Shown piece after piece: positions 33,930 to 44,286 of a stretch of 64,000 nucleotides of DNA (position 1 is the stretch's first letter; each line of letters begins with the position of its first letter). Under the pieces are notes generated by a model. It made no database searches and had not been told where the DNA came from. It saw only the letters and a program-made list of their open reading frames with translations. A program made the position numbers and the translations under genes. The DNA lies in the NCBI RefSeq assembly GCF_003265705.1, contig NW_020313005.1, positions 18,146,097 through 18,210,096 of the forward strand. Reading direction: 5' to 3'. This stretch comes from Callorhinus ursinus (taxonomy: Eukaryota; Chordata; Mammalia; Carnivora; Otariidae).

Positions 33930-34065
33930 ATCATTTTATCATCTGTAAAATGGGGATAATTACAGCATCTGCTTCCCAGAGTTGTTATGAGGGTTAAATG
34001 AGTTCATCCATATAAAGCAATTAGAGCAGAGCTTGAATGTAGTATAAGGCCTCAATAAATGTTTG
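33930..34065 (+). mobile_element. MIR SINE 3' half
   Basis: 'atcatctgtaaaatggggataatt', 'agttgttatgagggttaaatgag', then 'aaggcctcaataaatgtttgcc'. The 5' half is missing. Confidence 0.9.
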
Positions 34066-34724
34066 CCATGATGGTGATGTTGCTAATGATGATGATGATT
34101 GCAAGAAAACAAGGGCATTCTCCAAGGACCAACAACGAAGAGAGGACTTAAAATAGAGTGGGGAGGGTAGGGGCTGGTGCTCTGACTGCTTGCAGTGTTG
34201 TAACTTAGGTGGCAGAGTCTTAAAAGGAGCTTGGGAGCTGAGGCTGGGAACCGGCTGACATTTCCTCGTAAAGCTGGAGTACTTGGAAGTCTCCAAATGT
34301 TGGATTAGGAAAACAATTCCAAAATGTGTGTGAAGATTGTAAAACACCTTATCTGTCCTGACCTGGGCTCTGGATGGAATAGCTGTGTCCGTCCAGGGAA
34401 TTGTAATTCCAGGAATATGCTGAAAGTGGGTTTGGGGTCCAGATGCAAGCTTCCCGTGCTGATTACCCCTGGGGCCCCTGGAGAAGGAGAGCACAACTGC
34501 TCTCACCCCAGGCCACACAGGCATTCCCATTCCCACACTCCCCTCCTGAAGCTGTATTCAAATCCAAAATGACAAAACACACGAGAAAACAGCCACATCC
34601 TCTGAGCCCCCTGTGAACTTCAAGGAATTAAATAACATGATAGAGACTGTGGCATAATTCAGCTTAAAATACTTAAAAAAAAATCAGGATTCAAACACAT
34701 AGGAAATTATAAGACATTCAAAAA
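34066..34724. other. Unique sequence, no feature recognised
   Basis: Contains a short (GAT)n-like stretch near 34070-34100 and a 171-codon minus-strand frame (34021-34536). That frame overlaps the MIR, has no domain and is matched by shorter frames on both strands, so I do not call it a gene. Confidence 0.5.
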
Positions 34725-35045
34725 AAAGGTGACTTAAAATATAGAGCTTTTAGAAATAAAAAAAAATGAAGTCATGAAAAATTTAAAATCTCAATGAATG
34801 GGTAAGTACTATTGGAGAAGAGAAAACTACCAAAATGGGAGAGAAATCTGAGGAAGTCACTAGAAATGTAGAAATGAAAAACACGAAATAACAATTTTGA
34901 GTGAGAAGACCCAACACATGCCTAATAGGAGTTTGTGAGAAAGAGGGAGAGCTCCAAGAAATAATATTTGAAGAGATAATGGGAGGTGAACAATTCTCCA
35001 AAATTATTCAAAGATCTAAGCACCCAAATCATTCAGCCAACATGT
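34725..35045 (+). mobile_element. L1 ORF1-region fragment (L1M or HAL1)
   Basis: 'cacatgcctaataggagtttgtgagaaagaggg', 'aatatttgaagagataatggg' and 'attctccaaaattattcaaag' follow the ORF1 region of old L1 or the HAL1 half-L1. It has no open frame of note, and its left edge is uncertain. Confidence 0.65.
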
Positions 35046-35647
35046 AAAACAATCAAAGAGACTGCAGGGGCAAAGCCAGACAAATTCTCAGAAGGGCCAG
35101 CACCTCTGCAGTGTTTCAGTGACTCACTGAGCAAGATAGCCCGAATGGCTAGGGATTGATGTGTCCCCATTTTCAAGTTCACTCCAAAATTCCAATGACT
35201 GTGATCTGTGTGTTTCCCACATTTGCTGCCATTTTGCCCTGTATCCTCATCCTGAAATGAAAGCTGAGAAATGAACAAGTCCAGAGCCTGAAAACCAAGC
35301 AGCCAGCTGCCGTGCCCCCAGCTCGCTCCCACTAACACCCGCCATTCTCCCCTGCTGCGCACAGACTGTCTGCCTCCTTTTCTCCACGCACTCAAGGCTA
35401 TTCCACTAACGTTTTCAGGTTCTTGTCTTCAGTGCCAGGGGCAAGGTGACATTCCTTAAGATTTATTATTATTGTTTTCCATAACCTGAGGAATGTCAGT
35501 CCTCTAAAAGCCTCTGCACCGTGTTGATTTTCTAAGTTAACTCTGACTTAGCATAGATTTATTGGCAAGGTTTGTGGTTTGTCTTGTGTGTGTGTGTGTG
35601 TGCATGCAAGCACATGTCTGAGACACAAAGGGGAAGGAAGAAAGAAA
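35046..35647. other. Unique sequence with a short (TG)n
   Basis: A (TG)9 run lies at 35585-35602. The 120-codon minus-strand frame at 35033-35395 has no recognisable domain. Confidence 0.5.
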
Positions 35648-35815
35648 CCCAATATTTATTTAGCTTTAATATGCGCTGTCCTCAGAGCTAATTGCTATCA
35701 TAGATGCTTACTCTTCCTATTCTTACAGTAATTGGATACGGAGAATATGACAAGCTCGCTTATTACAAGAGGAGGTAGGCTCTGAGAAGTTAGGTTATGG
35801 TAAGGGTCACTTTCC
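35648..35815 (-). mobile_element. MIR SINE, decayed
   Basis: 'aatatttatttagctttaatatgcgctgtcc', 'cttacagtaattggatacggag' and 'gaggtaggctctgagaagttagg' follow reversed MIR with heavy divergence. Confidence 0.6.
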
Positions 35816-36519
35816 TGGGAGTCTAATTCCATGGGAAAGAAAAGGAGAACAACGAGAGAGATGAAACAATATGCTGGACAGATCCCAAATCCATAAGTAG
35901 AATCACAATGTTGTGTGGTGTGATCCATGTGTATGGGGCAAGAGGGAGGTCCACGTCCATTGGAATGCTCTCCTCTTTAGAGCCCAGTAAAAGATGTGCA
36001 TCTAACCAGTGTCTCCCAGACAGCCTTCCCCCAAGAAACACTAGGACTTTTACACAGAGCCTTTTAGGCTACCTGCAGCTGTACCCACCGGGTTGTTGTC
36101 ATGGGCTTGCATTCCACTCCCCTTGCCCGGGATCCTGGGGTCCCCTGCTTGTGCTCTATCATTGTTGTCTCATGCCTCACAGTGACAGTGAACACCCAAC
36201 ACCGTCCCGACACTCAGTTCTGCTGAGGAAATTTGTCTGTTCATTCTGAGGATAATAGTTCTTTTTGTCCCAAACAGAATTAGCCACTCTCCCTGCAAGG
36301 GGCCAGCTTTCTCCTTGGTTTTGGATTATCACAGATCTGCTATAGCGACAACACTTTGGGAATTCTTGGAAAACTAGTTTGTCGGAATGTTAATTTGATG
36401 TGCACTTTTCTGGGTCACAAATCCAGCCTTCCTCATGAACTTCAGCCCTCCCCTTCGAGGGGGCTCGAAGAAATTGAGGCTTCTGTCCATCTCCGAGCAA
36501 GAGGGGAACAGACGCGCAA
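35816..36519. other. Unique sequence, no feature recognised
   Basis: The 113-codon frame at 35908-36249 has no domain, and a shorter frame on the other strand overlaps it. No repeat is identified. Confidence 0.5.
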
Positions 36520-36700
36520 CAGTGGGGGTGTGCAGACCCCTGGTGCTTACTAGCTGAGCTGCCTCAGGACGTGTTACTTCTCTGAGCCTCAGTGTCCTCA
36601 TTTGGAAATGGGGATAATAATCCTACCCATTGGGTTGCCCCAAGAATTAGGTGGAAAAATCCATGGAAACAACTCAGTTAAACATTTTGGATTCTCCAGC
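36520..36700 (+). mobile_element. MIR SINE
   Basis: 'tgcttactagctgagctgcc', 'ttacttctctgagcctcagtgtcctcatttggaaatggggataataat', then 'ccaagaattaggtgg'. The MIR core is clear. Confidence 0.88.
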
Positions 36701-36847
36701 CTGATCTGTTGCAGGCTCCCACTCGGTCGTCAAGGTGGATATGCCTATTAGGCTACTCAAATGCACCAGCCGCAGATTTGCCTCCTATGAAGTAGAAAAC
36801 ATCATATTTCCAAGGACAAAGGATATTGAAAAGATTTGGTGTAAAAT

Positions 36848-37005
36848 AGCAGGAAGGGCCTGAGTTCTTGAATCAAAACCTACTTCATTTCCTGGCAAAT
36901 CACGTAACTTCTCAGAATTGCATTTGTAAAATGTTAATATGTACCTCATAAGGTTGCTCTAAGGATTCAATAAGACGATGTATATGAAAACACATGTAGA
37001 CCTTT
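36848..37005 (+). mobile_element. MIR SINE
   Basis: 'aatcaaaacctacttcatttcc', 'aaatcacgtaacttctcagaattgcatttgtaaaatg' and 'acctcataaggttgctctaaggattcaataag' follow forward MIR. Confidence 0.82.
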
Positions 37006-37599
37006 GAAATCATTCTTTTCGGAAGGCATTGGGCTAACCCAATTCAATCTTTCACATCATCTCGTGGGGGGGCTGATAGGTGGGCACCTGTACTACAGTA
37101 AACATGAAACCAGAGGGGCGTCCACAGTACCACAACTACCCTGGCTTCTCAGACAAGTCCAGCACGTATCTTGTCAGCAGGATCACACAGATTTTTTTTA
37201 AACTAAATCCTTGGCCTGACCGTGCCCCAGAACATTTTAAGGTGAAAATGTCCCAGACAACATATTTGGCATTTCCTCTAGCAGACAGCTCCCTGCTCCG
37301 CCCTCCCTGCGGCTGAACCTGGAGGAGGCGCTGCCTGCATCTCAGCCCTTCTACCACTGCCCTCTGGTGGCAGCAGCTTGCAACTTCATGGATCTTTTGG
37401 ACTCCCTGCTGGGGTTCTTCTCCCGATTAGGCTCCCCAGGCCCCCCATGCTGCCTACCCTGGGGAGCATCTCCTCAACTCTGAGAATCCAGTGGTGCATA
37501 TTGCATTATTTGCTTTCACTTTCCTCGCTAAGGCAGGCAGTTTCTTTGCAGGCTCCGGATCTCTGTATTGTCAGCCTGGCCGATTTTCCACTCCATTCA
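37006..37599. other. Unique sequence containing a CTCF-type motif
   Basis: No gene is seen. It is notable for the motif listed at 37357-37370 and for becoming richer in G+C than the DNA to the left. Confidence 0.5.
37357..37370 (-). promoter_or_regulatory. CTCF-type binding motif, reverse orientation
   Basis: The minus strand reads CCACCAGAGGGCAG, which fits the 14-base CTCF core (CCASYAGRKGGCRS) at every position. In vertebrates, motif orientation sets the direction in which cohesin loops are anchored; this one would face left. A sequence match alone does not prove occupancy. Confidence 0.55.
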
Positions 37600-38365
37600 T
37601 GCCCCAAGCAATCCAGAGTGATCTTCTAGGCAAATTTGAGGGACAACTCTTTGTTTATGTTATTTTTTATTTCGTAAAGACTTTACTTATTTGTTTATTT
37701 AGAGAGAGCGCATGTGCGCGCAGGGGGAAGGGGCAGAGGGAGAAGGAGAGAGAGAATCTCAAGGAGACTCCCTGTGGAGCGCAGAGCCCGACCAAAGGCT
37801 GGATCTCATGAGCCTGAGATCATGACCTGAGCTGAAATCAAGAGTCGCAAGCCTAACTGACTGAGCCACCCAGGCGCCCCCATTACTCTTTGTTTAAAAG
37901 CATTTGGTGGTTTTCACTGCCCTTCAGGGAAGCTCATGACACTTGGCATGAAATAAATATGCTCCTTCTGTGATATCTCCTTTGTTCCCATATTCAGTCT
38001 CAAATCTGGAGCCCCTGACTTCAGGGGTACTGTGTGTTCCTGCTCCTTGTCCTGCCTGAGGGATATTTCTAGGGCAGTTCCCACTTGAATGCCCTTCCCA
38101 GTCCTCAACTCAACTGGGTAACCCTTTTAAGCTCCAGTGCGGATATCACTTTCTCAACCAGGACCTTCCCCAGCAGCCCAACCCCTCCGTTCCAAGTTAG
38201 GTCCATGCCTACCCCACCCTGTTCTCAACTCTGTGACATGTTTTCCCACCAGCTTTGTGCTCTCAGACCTAAGTGCCACATTTTTTGCTTGTGTTTTAAA
38301 AATCTTCCTGGCGCCAGGTTAGAATACAGTGCTTGGCACATGGAACTTGCTCGATGAATGTTGAA
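37600..38365 (+). mobile_element. L2 3' region interrupted by a CAN-SINE
   Basis: 'caatccagagtgatcttctagg' before the SINE and 'gcatttggtggttttcactgccc' after it are consecutive L2 blocks. The element then runs through 'cccacttgaatgcccttcc' and 'ttctcaaccaggaccttcccc' to 'agaatacagtgcttggcacatgg' and 'gatgaatgttgaatg', the L2 terminus. The SINE at 37658-37884 splits it. Confidence 0.82.
37658..37884 (-). mobile_element. CAN-SINE (SINEC)
   Basis: Minus-strand copy: tail 'aaagactttacttatttgtt', GA/GC-rich block, 'gagatcatgacctgagctga' and reversed head 'gagccacccaggcgccccc'. An exact 12-bp duplication 'actctttgttta' (37646-37657 and 37885-37896) defines it. It is inserted in the L2. Confidence 0.96.
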
Positions 38366-38439
38366 TGCACAACTTTAGCGTGGGAACCAGAAGAATAGTG
38401 AATGCTGCAAGGGGGACAAATAATCATAATTACTTACAT

Positions 38440-38705
38440 TTGCATACTACTAATAATTGTAGGTATGGAGCATTTATTATATGCAAGGCCCCGTGAAGTG
38501 CCTTAAATTCATTTTCTCATTCAAAAGGCACAGGGAGCGCCCCCTTATACTATCTCATTTAATCTTTACAAGAACCCTGGCAGGTGGGAGGAGAGCAGGC
38601 ATTGGATCTGCATTTCAGATGAAAAAAAGAAAACAAAAAATGGAGCCTGGAAGAGGTTGATGGGCAAGCACCCAAAGATAATGGGACAGCCAGGGCTTTA
38701 GCCTA
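38440..38705 (-). mobile_element. MIR SINE
   Basis: 'gagcatttattatatgcaagg', 'ctatctcatttaatctttacaagaaccctgg', 'ggatctgcatttcagatgaaaa', then 'gggacagccagggcttta'. A complete but diverged reversed MIR, interrupted by an A-rich expansion. Confidence 0.8.
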
Positions 38706-40102
38706 GTTTCTGCAGCCTCTCTCCCAGTGACATGAGTCTGCTATCCCTTATTAATACTCTGCCACTTCTTTCTGACAGAGGCAGGTCCCAAGAGATGAAG
38801 CCAAACCCAGAGATGTGCTTTGCCTGCAGACCCAGGCTGTAAAAGCCATCACAGCCTCTCCTCTCCCGCCTCCAGTTCCTAATCAATTATGGAGGAAATG
38901 ACAATGAAGAGAGAGGAGAGAGAGATTCAGGAGGGACTGCAGTTCATTGAAAAGCTACCAGAGGCTTTTCCTCTGCAGCCACAATGCCCAGCCGGGAGCA
39001 CCGGGGCACACAGACATAGGGTTTAGTGGATGACACGGAGACAAAGGAAAAATGACAAACCAAGTGAATTAGTGAAGGTGAAATAAACGGTGCTCAGCAA
39101 CAGATGGGGCTGATGCTGGGTAATTTTCTGCTGTCACCTCCCCTCAGGTAATAGATAATCCCGAAGCTGCTGGAGCTCTGGAGCAGGCAGGCACTGAGCC
39201 TCGGTCTCCTTCCTGTTTAGAAGCCATGCCCTCCATCCCTTAACCTGTCTCGATGATAAAAATCTTAAGAGCCAAACTTTTCGCAAGACTTATAGTGGCG
39301 ATTTAACTCGGTCCCGGCTAAGGTTGCTATCTGTCAGACTGTCATGGTGACAGGCAGATTTGTAAATGCTCTGGTTCCAGTGTCAGGTTGAAGGTGACAT
39401 TTTTCAGCTGGAGAATTTTTTTTCCCCATCCCTCACTGAGACAGAACATCTTGGAATTAGGAAAGCAACCCCCTGAATAAGCCTCTGTCGCACTCACCAT
39501 CACCCTGGCCGGGGCCATTGACCCCTGAGCTCTGAGACTGTCGCTCAGTTCCCAAGACCCTCCTCTGCCCTGACCCAGGACACTCAAAACAGGGTGATTC
39601 CCTGTAAGGCCATGCCCCTGCTCCCACGCCCTCTCCCTGGTCGGTCCCCAGGCCGCACCTGACTTTCCTTTATAATGAGTTGTCTTGTTGGTTGATGGTC
39701 GTTCTGCTATTACCATTATAAATACCTACCTAGATTAATTAACCACAATATAAAAACCCAGAATCTCAACGAAATTCATTTAATGACCTGCCATGCTATT
39801 TCTTGGCTGAAGCATCTAAAACTAACCCCGAATGCTCAGTGACATTATTTCCTTTGATTTCTTCCTGGAATCACTAAGCCTTAATCAAGTGTCTGTTTTA
39901 ACCCCTCTTCTTCTAGGATTTTATTCTCAGTGTATTAACCCTGAGCAGCACTGACATGGAGCGATTTGGTTCCTTAGCTTCCTGCCTTGTTCTCTGCATT
40001 TATGAAGCCTGGGAAGGCAATTTCTGCTCTGATGCCACATCCACAGCTCAGCTAAGAGTTCCATGTGTCCCCACTTCATGGCCCAGATGCCAAAATGGAG
40101 AT

Positions 40103-40107
<5 letters not shown>
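38706..40107. other. Unique sequence; 39660-39940 resembles a conserved non-coding element
   Basis: No repeat is recognised in 1.4 kb. The part 39660-39940 stands out: it is AT-rich within GC-richer DNA, free of repeats and packed with homeodomain-type cores ('tagattaattaacc', 'cctttataatgag', 'aagccttaatcaag'). That is a typical look for developmental enhancers, but conservation cannot be tested from one sequence. Confidence 0.35.

Positions 40108-40156
<49 letters not shown>
40108..40156. repeat. (TC)24 microsatellite
   Basis: Perfect TC run of about 49 bases. The purine-pyrimidine mirror symmetry allows H-DNA (triplex) formation. It is probably polymorphic in length. Confidence 0.97.
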
Positions 40157-40161
<5 letters not shown>

Positions 40162-40638
40162 CTTTAAGGATGAACTAGCGTTGTGCCTTCCGGGAGGTCT
40201 GCAGGGGGCAGGGGCCAACATCGTCCCAGCACCACCCAGGGTCGGCAGGGGGAGGGCTCCCCTCACAACCTGCCGCCTGGAGGGGTCCGAGGACATGGTC
40301 TCCAGGGCCAGCAAGTAAGGAAGGGAGACACAAGGAGATGGTGCAGAACTGCACAAACATATCCTGGGACTTCCCACCCCTCCTACCTTCCTTCCCTTCC
40401 TCCTGCTTCGCATTCTGTTTGCTTAGAGGTGTGGAGCCTCCGCTCACAGCTCCCACACGCTACCCCCGACCCAACGGGCAGTTGTCCCAGCCCTTCTTTC
40501 CTTCTTGACCAGAAGCAAGGACATTACCCATGCTGTCCCTCAGTCTCAGGATTTGAATTAGACGAGTTGTTCAAGTATCTTTATCTTCATTGTCTTCGTT
40601 TAACAAGAAAAGTTCAAGATATCTACTTTGTACAGTCG

Positions 40639-40639
<1 letters not shown>

Positions 40640-40681
<42 letters not shown>
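40640..40681. repeat. (TG)21 microsatellite
   Basis: Perfect TG run of 42 bases, about 480 bp from the (TC)24 run. Confidence 0.97.
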
Positions 40682-40682
<1 letters not shown>

Positions 40683-40804
40683 TGAGGAAGACAGCATCTG
40701 AAAAGCTCCTAAGACACGGCCAAAGCTTGAATGTCAGCTCACCCCTGCCACAGCCAGCTCTGGCTTCCTCCTCTCCGCCACGTTAGCACTGAACTGAGCA
40801 AAGA

Positions 40805-40818
40805 GCCCCACCTAGTGG
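40805..40818 (-). promoter_or_regulatory. CTCF-type binding motif, reverse orientation
   Basis: The minus strand reads CCACTAGGTGGGGC, 13 of 14 matches to the CTCF core. It lies about 200 bp left of the CpG-rich patch. Confidence 0.4.
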
Positions 40819-41010
40819 CGCAGGGCGTGCACTCAGCCGTGCTGTTCGCACCCCAACTACTCCGTCTGAGCAGGTGCCCGAGCCTCTGAGCGTTCAGGTC
40901 TTTATGCTGCCCCCACTCTGGGGGATTACCATAAGGGGGTAGAGGAGAAAGGGAAGACAGGGAGAGGCGGGGGCTGGGGGAAGACTTCCAGACAAAGGAA
41001 GGTAGATAGA

Positions 41011-41180
41011 GTCCCACGCGAGGCGGGTACCGACACACGTCCCTGCAGAGAGTCCAGGAGGGACGCAGATTGGAGGGGACAGACAGACCTGTCGGTTGGG
41101 CCAGGGTGGGCCCCGGAGTTCCGCGGAAAACGAGCTCCTTGTGGACCCCGCCGCGGGGAGGGGCAGACACAGGCGGGGAG
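41011..41180. promoter_or_regulatory. Small CpG-rich patch
   Basis: By hand count there are 15 CpG in 170 bases, with G+C near 68% and an observed/expected CpG ratio of roughly 0.8. This is far above the surrounding DNA, but it is shorter than the usual 200-bp island threshold. It contains 'ccgcgg' and 'gccgcgggg'. It could be a small orphan CpG island or enhancer. A 249-codon minus-strand frame crosses it but has no domain. Confidence 0.4.
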
Positions 41181-42914
41181 AAACCAGCAGAGGCACAGTG
41201 GCCTTCTAACCCCAGGCCACTTGGCAGGGGGTGGCTAGCTCTGTGCCTTCGGATGTGCACGGGAACGCTGTAAAGGTTAGAGATGGAAGGAAAATCGCTC
41301 CTGTCGCTGGAGGAGGAGAGGCGGCAGAGCCCACTAGTCGGTGCGCAGGATGCGCTGCATGGCACCAACACCATCCCAGGCCCATGAACCCTCCCGAAGG
41401 AGCCAGATGTTTGTGAGAGGAGAGATGGAGAGTCCCATGGGGACGGTGAGGAGGGTCCTGGGGCAGGTGCGGCCTCACCTCTGCCCATCTTAGCCCTTCA
41501 GCTCAGCTCCAGGCTTGCACCACCTTCAAGAAAGCAAAAGGCCTTAGTACTCAGCTCCTGTGACCCTCCCCGACTCTCTAGGGGGAAATCTGAGTATTTC
41601 TTCCATTAAGAGCAACCTTCTGCTGGCTAAGTTCCATCACAGGCAGATTCTATGTCCCTTTTGCCCCTCATGTTAAACATTCCAGAAAGAGTGGCCTCAC
41701 TGCCCTCCACATTCCCACTTACCAGTGATGCTGGGTCTGCCCCCAAAACCTCCTTTCCCTCAGTTTTTAAACATCATTCTCATCCCCAAATCCTTGGGCC
41801 GGGTGTATCTATCCTGGGAGAAGAGTTCCTCGTTACATTACCTATCATTTTTGCTTTCTATGTGATTGATTTTTATTATTGGTGGAAGGGGACGGCCATT
41901 GTCACCTCATTTAGGCAGTTCATTAGTGGCATATATCTTTTAAATTTTGCATTCAGCTTGTGAAATATGTTCTTCCAGAGCTTCTGGCTTTGGGGCTCCA
42001 GCCTGGATGCTTGTGTGCCCTGCCTTTCCCCTCAGGAACTGGGGAACAAGTTCCACCCACCATGTGCATTCCTCTGGAAGAATGCCTCCTCTTTGATTTT
42101 CCGGAATTTGGGCAGTTTTCTTTGTCTTCCTGATGAAATGTTTGTGAATATGTGAATTGGACCAGGTCTGTGGGGAAGGCCTCGCTACACTGTGTGTTTT
42201 CCCTCTTCCTTAATCCGGGAACCGGGCTTCTCCTTGCCAGCCCCATGGGCTCCTGTACCCAGTTTTACAAACAGATGCGCTCGGGGACTGACGTGTGCGA
42301 GGGGAGAGAAGCTTCAAGTCCTGAGTGTGGAGAGCGTTCCCCTCACTATGGACTTCCGCAGCATGACCTCTAGCCCGCAAGACCACCAGGTTAATGTACT
42401 GTTGAATTTCATCTTGGGCAAACCAGAGAGCCTACCCTGTTGATGCAAATACCTCTGTCCTGGGTATAGGCACATCACCAATAATTGGTATTTGCTATCA
42501 AAACAAAAAATTCCTTTTCACTACTCAGTCTTTCTCAAGGGCTGGTCAGTGGTGATAGAGGGGAGGGTGGTCTGGGGCACCTTGCCAGCCGCCCAAAGGA
42601 AGGGTAGAAGCAAACCTTGATCCCAGCCCTAGGAGGTATTAAGTCCAAGCCTGGGGGAGGGGGCGATGCAGGGGAGGGAGATTGGACTAGGGGAACCTAC
42701 CCTCGCTGGCCTCCCTGTTGCTGCTCTGGGTGTGTCTGCATATCTATTTCATGTACATTTCATCACTGGGACACTGGGAAGCAACAGAATGTGGTCTTTC
42801 TTTATTTCTCAATGCACTGAGGACACACGAGAACCGTGGTATCTTGCCAGGAAGCATCTTTCCAGCCTGCCAGGCCTTCTTGGGAGATTCTAGCCCACAA
42901 TAATCTAGTGCTTT
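41181..42914. other. Unique GC-rich sequence, no gene recognised
   Basis: No repeats, and no protein family in any frame. Overlapping frames of 60-100 codons on both strands are expected by chance at this base composition. Confidence 0.5.
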
Positions 42915-43160
42915 CTGCTTATGCAACAGCTCAGCCTACCGGTTGCGAGCATGGGCTGGAAGGGAGACCTGACTCTGCCCAAACGAGATGTGTAACCAGT
43001 AACAACTCCAACCTCTCTGTGCCTTAGTCTCCTCATCTGTGAAATGGGGGTGATAGTGCCAACCACTTCCTAGGATAGTTGTGAGGAAAAGAATTCAATG
43101 ATAAATGTAAGTAAAATTCTTAGCACACCACCCACAAAGAGCCAGTACTCAAGATCTAGT
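42915..43160 (+). mobile_element. MIR SINE, near full length
   Basis: 'gttgcgagcatgggctggaa', 'cctgactctgcccaaacgag', 'cctctctgtgccttagtctcctcatctgtgaaatgggggtgatagt', 'aggatagttgtgaggaaaag' and 'ttcttagcacacc' follow forward MIR from start to near the end. Confidence 0.9.
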
Positions 43161-43273
43161 AGCTAAGTTTAGGTAGTTATCTGTGTTATCTTTTGTGATG
43201 TGAAGGAAAACAAGAGTATAGCATGCTGGTAATGTAATATTTTCCCTATGTTCCCACCTCTTCTCTCTCATAG

Positions 43274-43706
43274 GTAGCAGTGGATGGCCACAGAAAGGCA
43301 AGGTGGCCGAATCATGGAATTACAGGCAAGTGTCTTGGAAGAAGACGAATGTGGTATCTAATGGAGAGGAAATGTTCTCTGAACCGGGCTTCTCAAAATG
43401 CAGGCAGGCGAGCTCACCAACCTGGGGCAACCTGCTGCCTGCCTGATACCTGGAGGAAGGCAGAGGAGAAATGGGCAGCCGAGGTCTCCCTTGGGACGAG
43501 GCCCCATGCCCTTCCCACTCAGGTCCTTGCCCAACCCCATCCTTCCCAGGAGGCTACCACCACTGGGACAGCCCCTCTTCAGGGACTGAGACTCCACCTG
43601 TCCTCAGAAAGTACCCGAACTTTCAGGGGAACCAGACTAAAAGCAACATTTGCAGGGAAACTGAATTCCACAAGATAAATCTCCTAAGTCTGGCCTAGAG
43701 ACTGAG
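43274..43706 (+). other. Candidate exon of an unannotated transcript
   Basis: A long pyrimidine tract with AG ('cccacctcttctctctcatag', AG at 43272-43273) forms a strong acceptor, and 433 bases later 'gag|gtaagc' (GT at 43707-43708) forms a strong donor. A 132-codon frame (43280-43678) fills most of the interval but stops before the donor and has no known domain, so a long non-coding RNA exon is likelier than coding. Good splice-like pairs also occur by chance, so this is only a lead. Confidence 0.25.
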
Positions 43707-44088
43707 GTAAGCTTTGAATTAAGGCCCAGAAAGTTAAAGAAAAGAGTTATTGTCCTGGGCTAGGATCGGAAGGGGCATAAATTCATACCCACTTGCTCCT
43801 TTTCCCATCCTGCCATCCGGTCAAAGTTACTGGGTATCTGAGGGCTCAGACTGCACTGGGGAGGCTGAGGCAGCACCAGGACAGCCCCCTTGACCCCTGT
43901 GTTCCTTCTCCCTCTAGTCTGGGCTCTCCCTCGCACCCCCATGCAGAGCCACAAGCTGTGCCAGAAGAGAAAGGTTCAGCTCTCCCAAGAAGAAAGGCTG
44001 GCTCAGGGTCAGAAGGCCGCCTGCAGTGTTCCTTCCTTCCTTGGACACCAGGGGTTGCCAGGGGTTTTCCTTAACAAATGTCCAATGT

Positions 44089-44286
44089 TGAGGCGCCTGG
44101 GTGGCTCAGTGGTTAAGCGTCTGCGTTCGGCTCAGGTCATGATCCCAGGGTCCTGGGATCGAGCTCCGCATCGGGCTCCCTGCTCCGCGGGAAGCCTGCT
44201 TCTCCCTCTCCCACTCCCCCTGCTTGTGTTCCTTCTCTTGCTGTGTCTCTCTCTATCAAATAAATAAAATCTTTAAAAAACAAACA
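44089..44286 (+). mobile_element. CAN-SINE (SINEC)
   Basis: Head 'aggcgcctgggtggctcag', body 'gatcgagctccgcatcggg', 'ctgcttctccctctcccac', tail 'caaataaataaaatc' plus an A-rich end. The duplication 'aaatgtccaatgt' (44076-44088) and 'aaatgtctgatgt' (44287-44299) has two mismatches. It is very similar to the copy at 12485, so the two belong to the same subfamily. Confidence 0.96.

Noticed and set aside
34021..34536. 171-codon minus-strand frame
   Set aside because: Overlaps a MIR element and shows no protein family.
40739..41488. 249-codon open frame on the minus strand, the longest outside L1 apart from the L1 frames
   Set aside because: No recognisable domain, low-complexity Ser/Pro-rich composition expected from GC-rich DNA, no splice or promoter context, and overlapping frames on the other strand.
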